Shown here: positions 44,563-54,000 of the stretch, one piece after another
Position numbering within the stretch: position 1 is the first letter of the stretch
How the letters are laid out: each line of letters opens with the position of its first letter
Assembly: GCA_032358255.1 (NCBI GenBank)
Contig: JAULBX010004444.1
Span: forward strand, 62,001 to 126,000
DNA length: 64,000 bases
Source of the DNA: Heterotrichella gracilis
Lineage: Eukaryota; Sar; Xanthophyceae; Tribonematales; Xanthonemataceae
Reading direction: 5' to 3'
Made by a program: the position numbers and the translations under genes
Notes under the pieces: generated by a model
Databases searched by the model: none
What the model was told of the DNA's origin: nothing
Seen by the model: the letters and a program-made list of their open reading frames with translations, nothing else

Positions 44563-45089
44563 ACTGGTGGAACCTCCAACCAATAGGTGAGTGAACGGAC
44601 TTGGTGTTACACTACAAACCCATGTAACCCATGCCCCAGCAAGCCCAACATTGATAACAGCAAGCCATGTACCGCAAGCCCAGTTATGACTCAACTCTCT
44701 GTACCAGTGGTGTCCACGCAACCCAGCAAAGGGTCGAGGACAGGGTTTTTACCCATGGGCAACGTGCAACCTGCAGTGTCTGCAACGGGGCCAACAGGTT
44801 CTGGGATTGGCCCTTCCTATAGGTGCTCCCTTTCCAGCAACCCATGTATGTCAGGGGATAGCCTGTGACCACCCACCTCAGGCACTCCAAGTCAACCTCG
44901 TGCCCACAGTCTTCTTCTAGCAGTTGTTGCAGACCTGTACACGGCACACACAGTGCCTGAGTGCCACCTTTCAGCCCAAGGTTCCAGAGATGCATGCAAA
45001 CCTTGTACGGTGTAACATTGGGGTTGGGGCATGTAATCCACAGTAGGTGTATGCGATTGTTGAGCTCACGGTAGCAACCTAATTGGCAC

Positions 45090-45205
45090 AGAGAAGCTCC
45101 ACACTCCTACTCCTGCAGTCTCGAACCGGCTTGAAAATACTCGACGCTGTATGCATGCATGTACTGGCCGACTGTGCAGACACCAAGGTGCAACTTTCAT
45201 GCTTC
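45090..45205. repeat. Upstream block shared by both F-box genes (copy 2)
   Basis: Partner of 41935-42050, including the GTATGCATGCATG core and CAGACACCAAGGTGCAAC. Confidence 0.9.
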
Positions 45206-45507
45206 CTACAGTACTATTTGACCTCACCTAGTTCCTTTCAGCTGAAGTGAGCCCAAAACCCTGTCCTGGTCCTCAGTATTTCAGGCAAACAGAGTTCCAC
45301 ACGCCGGCATGCAGCGCATGGGGTGGCATGCAGCGCATGGTGTGCTGATGCGCGGATAGAAACGGCACCAACCCTCTGCACACAACCAGTGACGTACGTC
45401 AAGGGTAGCAGTGAATTTTAAGACAGTGAATACCCCGTACGCTTTAAGCTAAGGGGTTGAGCAGGACCGGCCTTGGTATTGCCGGACACTGTCCAGGTAA
45501 ATTGTGT

Positions 45508-45577
45508 ACTAGCCCCTGATGACACCAGTAACGTTGCTCAAACTTGACCAACCTTAATGGTGTCATCAAGGGGCTTG
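45508..45577. repeat. Hairpin element C upstream of F-box copy 2
   Basis: Arms ACTAGCCCCTGATGACACCA and TGGTGTCATCAAGGGGCTTG around an unrelated loop. Sits about 950 bp upstream of the F-box start, as element A does for copy 1 (about 870 bp). Confidence 0.88.
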
Positions 45578-45883
45578 TACATTTTTAAAGCCTTTCATAC
45601 CTTGGTACCGCATATTGGTTCAGACTGGAACAGCATGTGCACATGCATGCATGAACAACATGTGCATATGCATGCATGCACACCAGTCACGAGGCTGAGC
45701 TCCTATCTTAGGGTACACCTCAGCAGGGCACGCCCGGGTTCAGCCCAGCAAATATTCCAGCAAGCAGCGCCTTTATCTCACTCAAAAGGGCTTCTGCAAC
45801 ACTGGTGGCGTTGGCTGCACTGGAGGGTTTGTGTATCACTGGAGGGTCAGTAGGCAACCCGCCAGGTAGCGCTGTAGGGGTTT

Positions 45884-45890
45884 TATAAAG
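45884..45890 (+). promoter_or_regulatory. Putative TATA box of the third F-box gene
   Basis: TATAAAG in GGGGTTTTATAAAGC, about 120 bp upstream of the ATG at 46008. Confidence 0.45.
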
Positions 45891-46007
45891 CAGCGCCAGA
45901 CCTCAAGAGGCGAAGATTCTTCTTCTTTCAACTGACCACCATACTACGCTGGCTGCTGCTTTCAGACCAACCCCGGAAACCCTTGGCTTGCACCAGCAGC
46001 CCATGCA

Positions 46008-49000
46008 ATGGCGCCTCCAAAAGGAGACACAGAGAGTACCAAGACTAGGGAGGAAATGGCACAAGTGGGAATAGACTCGTCTAGCGATCTCCCTACACAG
46101 CTGGCGGTGGGTGCCGCCCCACCCACCTGCCACATCCACAGCCTGCCGGATGGAGCCCTGGCACAGGTGAGGCGCCAAAATACCCTAAACCCTAATCCTA
46201 AAGCTGATACCCTGCTGGCACAGGTGAGGCGCCTGCTGCCGCCCCAAAAAATCCTAAACCCTGAAGCTGATAGCCTGCTGGCGCAGATGACGGACCTGCT
46301 ACTGCCAAAAGAACCTAAACCGATAAACCCTAAAGCTGGTAATCTGCGCTTGCCATCACCTTGCTGGGTGCTGCGCTTTTACATCAATGCGTTACAGCAG
46401 TACAGCCATGATAACAGTCAGTCCCAATGCCTAGTCACAGTCTAAGCCCTCAACTGTTTACCCTAGACAGTGATGTCGCTTGTCCACATCACCCTCGTGT
46501 ATTGCCGCTGCAGGTGCTGCTGTTGCTTCCCCTGACCCAGCGTGCCCGCACCACTGTCGTGTGCACCCGCTGGCACCACCTGCTCAACCGCCAGAGGGTG
46601 CTGTGGGAGCGGGTGGACGTGCTCAGCTGGAGAGGAAACCCACCTCTGCATTTGCTCACCACCCCCCTCCGCCTAGCCCACACTAAGGAGCTCCATTTGG
46701 GGAGGCATGTGACTTCAGGCACCTGCGCTGCACTTGTGGCGGCATTGGACCCCACACACGTGCGCTCCCTGCGCCTGGAGCTGGTGTGCGAGCAGGTAAG
46801 TAAGTATCTGTATTTCCAGCTTTGAGCCAGATGAGCATGTCTGGGTATGCCTCACCCCAGTGATGGAGCCAAGGCTTGTCTGGCCCCATTTCCAGTGTGG
46901 CAGATGGTGGCGAACTAGTCGTGCCGTTTAACGCACTTCCCTGTTGTACAGTTATTCCCGGCAAACGTCCACACAAAAAAAGCACAAGACGATGCCTCCA
47001 TTGTGGCGTGCGAGCAGGTTGAAATCCCTAATTCCGGGGACGCGCCTGTGCACAAGCCCCCGCTGGAGTATTTTGAGCGCGTGCTTGTCCCCATCTGCAT
47101 GGCTTGGAGGAGCTGGCGCTGGGTGTGCGAGCGGGGTTTGATGAGGAGTTTGATGATGCCATATCTGATCTGGAGGAGGCGCACGCAGGCATGGGTCGAC
47201 ATTGCACAATAATCCTAACTTTTCTGCTGAACTTGCCTATTTTCATTTGTAGTGGACTACACGAAAATTCTTTGCCTTGCCACAAACAGCTTTTATATTC
47301 TACTATGCATGCTTGATCGTATAATGCGCCACGCGCACGCCCAGTGCCTTCTCAAGCCAGCACGCGTGCATTCCAGCTCATTTTTGACACTGGGATTCCA
47401 TTGGTGGTAATGGGTTCTTACCACCCTGCTTATGGTTTAGGTTTAGAGTTTAAAGTGACATGGACCTGGCGAATGCAGGCATGGCACGCGTGACGCACCA
47501 CCTCTTCCGCCTCACCGCGCTCAGCTTCCTCTGTAGGGTTTAGGGTGTAGAGTGACATGGGCCTGGCGTATGCAGGCATGGCGCGCGTGACGGACCACTT
47601 CTCCCGCCTCACCGCGCTCACCAACCTGCGCCTGGACTTCACCCAGCAGCGCTCAGAGGAGGAAGCACGGGAGGCCTTCACCGTGCCCTTCCCCCTGCCC
47701 CCCATGGACTGCGCGCGCCAACTGGCGGTGCTTGTCCAAATGAAGGTCCGGCTCGATGTAATTCAATAAAGGACAAGTCAAAAGCAATACATGTGCAGGG
47801 GTAGTGTCCTCCAGTCCTCGCACACCACCCATGCGCTGGCCCATGTTGCATATTGGCATGTGAGACAGGGATGCCATCACCTGCCTAGCTGTACATACCC
47901 CTTCCTAACAACACAAACACGCTCTGCCCAAGGCAGCGCCCCCACCAAAAAGGCTGCTATCAGTTTGGCGACCCGGCTGCCTCAACTGGCTCACAACTAC
48001 GCTCTGTAAAATATTCTAGCTGGGCAGTTTTGCACAAACAGCTGCTCCCTCATGGGCAGCAGAATGGGGTAGCATGGGTGCCTACGGTGCTATGGTGCAT
48101 GGGCGCCTGTCACGCCCCGCTGATGTGGCTTCTTTGCTTGGCTGCAGTTCCCTCCTTGGCCCCGCCAGGACGCCCCGTTGCACCATCCCGCGCTGCCGCT
48201 CCAGATGCTTGCCAGCCTGGCACGGCTGCAGGCACTGGAGCTGACTGTGCACACGTCAGGCGTGGCGCTCGACCTGCGCTGCGCCACCGCGCTGTCCTCC
48301 CTGACCCTCATCCTGAACAGGGATTTTTTGTATGAATAACTCTTTATTTAATTTGGGCTGAAGCGGGACCCAACACCCTAGAGGTGGTCAGGGCAGGGCG
48401 CACCATGTTGCTGTGGCTGTTCAGGGCTGCCCTCGCCCTAGATCCTCAACACGATACCCTGGGGCTTTCCAGGCAAGTGCTCAACCTAGACCCTAAACCC
48501 TGGAGAAGGCCAGCGCAAAGCTCGCTCTGAACCCTAAGCTTTTAACCCTAAACCCTGTTGCTGTTGTTTTCCAGAGCAAACCTCGGCCGCAACCCCAAAC
48601 CCTATTGCAGTGCACGGCACGGCCCACCCTAGACCTCACCCCCTAAACCCTAAACCCTCACTAGGGTTCTTTGCTGTGCAGGGACGAGCTCACCCTCCCG
48701 CAGGGCGGCCAGCAGCCCTGGTGGCCTACTTCAAACTCCCTCCAGCACTTGACGCTGCAGGGTGATTTTCAGGGCATATGGTCGATCCAGCGTGGACCGC
48801 GCACGCACGACTGGGCGAGCTTCCTGCCGCCGGTGCGCAGCCTGCGCCTGAACGGGCGAGTGCACAGGGAGCTGCTGCAGAACCTGCCCTCCTGTGTGCA
48901 ACATTTGGACTTGAGCAACAGCGGGGTGCAGGAGGGCAACACCGAGCTGTGCGCGCTGCCCTGCCTCACCCGCCTGACGTGCTGCGACCGAATCCATGTA

Positions 49001-49859
49001 GGCGCAGGGTTCAGGGTTTTGGCCTTGGGGTATAGGGATATGGGCTCCTGTGTGTGCTTTGCGTCCTCGCCCGCCTGACGTACACTGACAGCAAGGAGGT
49101 CTAGGGTTTAGGGTTTAGGGTGCCAAGATGTGCAGCTCTGTGTGCTGCGCTGCCTCACCCGCCTGGCGTGCTCTGACCGAGTCTTGGGCATATGTAGCGC
49201 ATTGCCTACAAACTTGAACCCTGAGTTTAAGTATTTGGAGCGCATGTTTGTCCAGATAGGCGTTGTGGTGCACGGTACTGACCTTCCTTGCACATCGCTG
49301 CTTTAAGGGGCAAAAACACACCCATGGGTATTCAAAACCTGATGTCTAGAAAACTTTCCATCGTCCAGGTGTTGCATGGCAGGAATCGCAGGCGGTTTGT
49401 ACCTAAACCCTAGACCACAGCCCTCTCCGTTGCTCAGATGCCCTAATCCCTAAACCCTGAACCCTCTACCCCTAAACCCCCTCCTGTGCGCAGGTGTCCT
49501 ATGGGGGGGATTGCAGGGTGTGTCTCCTCTCCCTGTTGGCACCCATCAGCCCCAGCCTGCGCCTGGAGGGCTGGAGGGCTGGGAAGGTAGCCCTGCGGGT
49601 GAGCGGGCAGGGGTGGACGATATCGGCAGACGCGACGGGGGTGGAACAGGTGGTGACGCAGCTGTGGGGTCCTGAGGAGGCGCTGCGGCGGGGGGCGAGT
49701 GGGGGGGGCGGATTTGCCATGGGGGATGTTGAGGTTGGGGGTGATGCGGAGCAGCTGGCGGCGCTGCGGTGGGTGGCGGGGCACTACAGCCTGCCCGATC
49801 CTGGTGATCGGGGCTACCAAGTGCAGGAGTGGGTTTCAAAACTTGCCGGTAATGGCTAG
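46008..49859 (+). CDS. Intron-containing F-box/LRR protein
   Basis: Likely SCF substrate receptor. Secure exons: 46008-46166, 46514-46795, 47576-47745, 48148-48329, 48682-48997, 49494-49859 (TAG). The F-box spans exons 1-2: CHIHSLPDGALAQ joined to VLLLLPLTQRARTTVVCTRW. LRR-like text includes LTALTNLRLDFTQ, LASLARLQALELTV, VRSLRLNGRVHRELL and VQHLDLSNSGVQ. An extra exon must lie between 46795 (phase 0) and 47576 (phase 1). The best candidate is about 47110-47189 (ELALGVRAGFDEEFDDAISD, LEEAHA), but it would need a GC donor (CAG/GCATGG) and has a weak acceptor. Exon 4 (48148-48329) reads to a GTATGA donor that keeps the phase (LNRDF-LDELTLP). Ghost exons flank exons 1, 3 and 5. Confidence 0.72.
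46190..46292 (+). repeat. Two ghosts of F-box exon 1 3' end
   Basis: CCTGCTGGCACAG/GTGAGGCG and CCTGCTGGCGCAG mirror the exon end GCCCTGGCACAG/GTGAGGCG. The AACCCTAAAGCTGATA-like spacer is repeated with them at about 70 bp intervals. Confidence 0.88.
47436..47525 (+). repeat. Ghost of F-box exon 3 with its upstream intron
   Basis: TTAGAGTTTAAAGTGACATG, GCAG/GCATGGCACGCGTGACG and CGCCTCACCGCGCTCA repeat 47531-47620 at about 92 bp. Both acceptors are intact, giving two tandem candidate exon starts. Confidence 0.95.
49035..49192 (+). repeat. Two ghosts of F-box exon 5 3' end
   Basis: CCCGCCTGACGTACACTGAC (about 49070) and the copy at 49125-49185 (GCTGCGCTGCCTCACCCGCC, TGCTCTGACCGAGTC) mirror LCALPCLTRLTCCDRI. 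A CTAGGGTTTAGGGTTTAGGG run lies between them. Confidence 0.88.
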
Positions 49860-51054
49860 TATTGATCACTTGATTGTACCGGGTTCCCCTCTAAGGTGGA
49901 TCGGGAGACCTTTTTTCCTTTCCTGTGTAGGGCACTGTGGGTGGGGGGGTATCCAAAGCTGCTGGCGGCGCTTGGGTGGGTGTTTGGGCAGAACAGGCTG
50001 GGTAGTACTCTGTTGGTCAGCCATGTCCCTTTTCTGAACGGGTGGTACCATGACCACGGTGGTATCGCAGTGATCATCAGTGGTCTATTTCTATAGTAAC
50101 TTTACCAATTTCTGTTTACTTTCAACGTAACTATTTATTATATGGGATAACTGTTTGGTGTGCTCTTCCTCGTGACAAATGATTTGTCCCCATGCGTGCA
50201 CTCATGTGCCCTGCACGGCATGGCACGGCACTGCCACATAGACAGGCCACGTGCACACAAGCATTGAGGCCTTTTGCTCCTCAGCTGCAGGAGGAAAGGA
50301 TTTAGTTGGGATAAAATCGCACTTTGCGGTTTTCATCCGAGGGCAGCGGTACATAGCAAGCCATAACCCGGTGACATGAAACGTGTGGGCATTGTTTTCT
50401 CTTGTCTTTTATCACCATATGTTCTTGAACAAGATTTATTTGACAGTCAAATTCAGGGAGCCAACCCGGGCTCACAAGACAGTTGAGTCGCCATTTTTTG
50501 TGTGCCACACACGTTGAAACCTTTGATACGGTTTGCAATCATGTGTTAGTGACTTCGCCTCTATGCGCCCCCTTCTTTCTTCCTTCTTTCTTTCTTCCTT
50601 CTTTCTTTCTTTCTTCCTTCTTTCTTCTAGTTGCATATTGAACAATAACAAGTTTGAACAGGGTTGACATGTATTCGTGGATTAAATTAGTGCTATTATT
50701 GTTATTGGTTGACTTTAATGCTATATATACGCGAGCCTTCCTCGTCTTTGTAACTGTGTGACTCATCCCTCAGACCTGGCTCCGGAGTCCGATCCAGCTT
50801 GTGAAACTAGTCTCCACTCTGGGTTGGAAAGATATTAGTAGGTCGTCTCCAAGTCCTCTGCTATATGTTGCAGTGTCTGGAAGGCATAGCCGGATTGCGG
50901 CATGCCATTGAGTCAACTGCGGCATGCAAAGGACTCGGCACTGTACTGTGTACTACGCCTATCTTGATATCTTTGGACAAGGCCGCTATGCTAGTTAGAA
51001 AGCTTTGCCACGCATATGGTATGACTTGGTAGCCGATCAACTAGAAGCCACAAA
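49860..51054. other. Spacer with polypyrimidine microsatellite
   Basis: No gene supported. Contains the CTTTCTTCCTT tract listed next and CTATATATAC at 50721, about 330 bp before the next start codon, a possible distant TATA element. Confidence 0.45.
50571..50627. repeat. CTTTCTTCCTT polypyrimidine microsatellite
   Basis: Uninterrupted pyrimidine run of CTTT/CCTT units on the plus strand, capable of triplex formation. Confidence 0.95.
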
Positions 51055-54000
51055 ATGTCATCCCAGACCAGTGCTGACGGTGCTTTGAGTGCGTCAGGGC
51101 TAGTTTCCAGCAGACGATGTTCCCTGAAAGTGGGAAGCGGGCTCGTACAAGATGGTCCGTATTCTGACAGCCAATCTGGCAGCGAACAGCAGCTCAATGC
51201 GGATAGAACAGGCTCTGGGTCTCGAAGCAGGTGGCAACAGGACACCATGGATGTCCAGCTCAGCAAAAGCAAGGCACGGGACAGCGTCTCCAGAGACAGC
51301 AGAACCACTAATCAGGAAACCGAATCGGATTATGCTGCTGAGACCAGACAAAACCCTCCAGGCCCTGCCAATCAGGCAGTTAATGACGCTCCATCCCCTG
51401 CATCCACCCACCAACACAGCTCTCCCTACAGCTCCCATAGGCCCAGCCAGAGGCATACCCATTCTTCCAAGCAGCCACATTCACCTACAGGGAGCTCCTC
51501 CAGGTCAGATAGGTCACAATCCAGCAGCAGTGGCAGTGAGAGTATCTCAGAAGAGGAGCCTGCACGGCATCACCGCCACCATCGCCACACCAAGCCTTCC
51601 TCTCACAGGCCCAGGGGCCACAACCTGCCCACTCCACCCAAAGCCCACAGACCAAAGAAGACTCCCACCAGGCACAGGTCAGTTGGCATCTGCTCTGGTT
51701 TGACTATCTGCCCAGGGGTCTAAGTAATGCAAAACATGAGAGTTGCTTCACGTGCCTGCGTGGTTGTGTTGCCCTTCCCCCTGCAGGTACTGTACCCTTC
51801 TCTGCCCTCTTAGGGCATGCTAGTGTCAACCCTATTCCTTCACCTGCATTACATTTTGCGACACAGGTCATTGCAAGCAGAAGGAGCCCGGTACCTGGGA
51901 GACCTCAGCCAGTGGGGTCAAGAAACCCTAAACCCTAAACGCTAAATCACCCCCACACAGCATGCGCAGAGTGTTGTAGGTTGATTATAATTCCTTTCCT
52001 GTTCCTTCACCTGCACTGTGTTCCCAAGCACTTTTGGTGCAGGTCAGTGCAAGCAGAGGAAGTGCAGCATCCGCGAGACCTCAGCCAGTTTATTTACTAG
52101 ATTGTTTTATATATTAATTTATCTTTATATACACAGATCAGTGCAAGCAGAGGGAGCCCGGTATGTTGGAGACCTGAGCCAATGGGGCCAGGAACGGCAT
52201 CACAGCTCAGACACTGAAGCAGCGTCGTTGAGCAGCGGGCTCAGCCCAAGAGACAGCAAGCCTCCAGCCAGGTCATGGAACCATCAGGAGAGCATGACGG
52301 TATGTTTGTTTCTGCCATATTTGTACTTGCCAACCCTAAGGGCAAACCCTGGCACGTCACATCTGGGCAGCGCCGCACGTGCACTGAACTCAGGGGGTGT
52401 CCTCATGAGGCAAATTTGAACACTCAGGCAGCTCCCAGGAAGAAAGAAAGAAAGAAACAAAACGGCCCCACACACTGCAGCACACCACAACCAGCAATGT
52501 TGAAAAATACAGACAGGCCGGGCGGCAACCAGTGGAACATGGCGTGGGTAACAAGGGCATAGCACCTAAGCATAGCCCCGATTAATGTCTGCTGGGTGCT
52601 CGCCCAGGTACCTCCGGGAGCTCCCCCAGATGAGGTGGTTTGGGTGGAAGGCCACTTTTGAAGTTTTGTTGGTGACTCCATGTTGTACTATTTCTCCACT
52701 TTTCTGGCCATTTATACAGTCTTCTTGACAATGCTACCACTGGCCCTGCAGGAACTGGCGCAATCCGCCGCCATGTACGGGCGTGCAAAGTCAGCGCAGC
52801 GCAAAGGGCACGCCTTGGATACCCTCGGGGTTGTGGATGACCTGCCCTCACGCATCACCGCACAGCAGCTGCACGTGCTGGTGGGCATGAACAAAAAGGT
52901 AAACAAACTCCACGAAACAAGTAAATATGTATATTTTTGTTATTAGTCTCCTCATCTCAAGTATGAGGGCGTTGGGTAAAAATTCCGAGCTGTTTTGTGT
53001 TGTATTCAATCTTTAAAATAGAATGGATTTCACTAAAGAATGTGATTTGACCCTGCATCCTTGCCGCTGCAATATGTAGAGGACCGGCTGGCCCTAAACA
53101 AGTAGTGGACAATCGTTTTTTGCCTTCCATGCGCCTACTTATATCCCTCCTTGCAGGTGCAAGACGCCCTCATCCACAGCCAAAAGGTCTTTGAGCTGCA
53201 CTCCTTGACCGCCGATGCTGCACTGCTGAGCAAGGGGCTGGGGGCCTGGCGGGCAGCGGTGCGCCAGCGTCGCGACACCTGGCAGCGCCAAATGCACGCG
53301 CAGCGGTGCATGGGCAGGGGGTGCTTGGCACGGTGCATGGCCGCGTGGAGGGCGTGGGGGCAGGGCAGGCGCGATATGGCGGGCAGGGTTGCAAAGGTAC
53401 ATGGCGGGCAATGCAGGAAGTTGTTCAGTATGTTCAGTAGCAAAATTCATGTAAGGGTTTAATTTCTTACCAGATTACCCACGCCCGCAGATGCATGCTC
53501 TCCAGCAGGCGCGGGTGATGACCGGCCTGGTGCGGCAGTGGTGGGGGCTGTGTGGTGAGCGGCGGTGGAAGGACCAGGTGGCACTGCGGGACAGCGAGAT
53601 CAGAGCACTGGGGGGCAAGGTAGGCAAATTTCACTCATATGGAACTTGAAAGAACAGGACACTTGGAGGGAAAGTGGTTGGTGGGGGTTGTGTGGGGCGA
53701 CAGGGGAGGCAATGCATTGGGGGCCAGGTGGGAGCCAATGCCCTGTGGGTGAAAGATTATCAAGTCAACCCCACATAAACCAACCAGAATGGCCCTCGTA
53801 CTTGAGATGAGGTGCACAAATCAGGTTGTCGATGCAACTTTAATGATTTCCTTCCCTTTGCAGGTGCGCCAAATGGGGCTGCGTGTGGTGTGGGTTAAGC
53901 GGCAGGGATGGCTGCGCCGGGTGGTGTGCGGGTGGCGCCAGGCGTGTGAGTCGGCGGGTCGCAAACGCCTGGCAGTACAGCGCGCGCAGCAGCACTGGCA

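Noticed and set aside
50571-50627. CRISPR-like or structured repeat array
   Set aside because: It is a simple pyrimidine microsatellite with no spacers.
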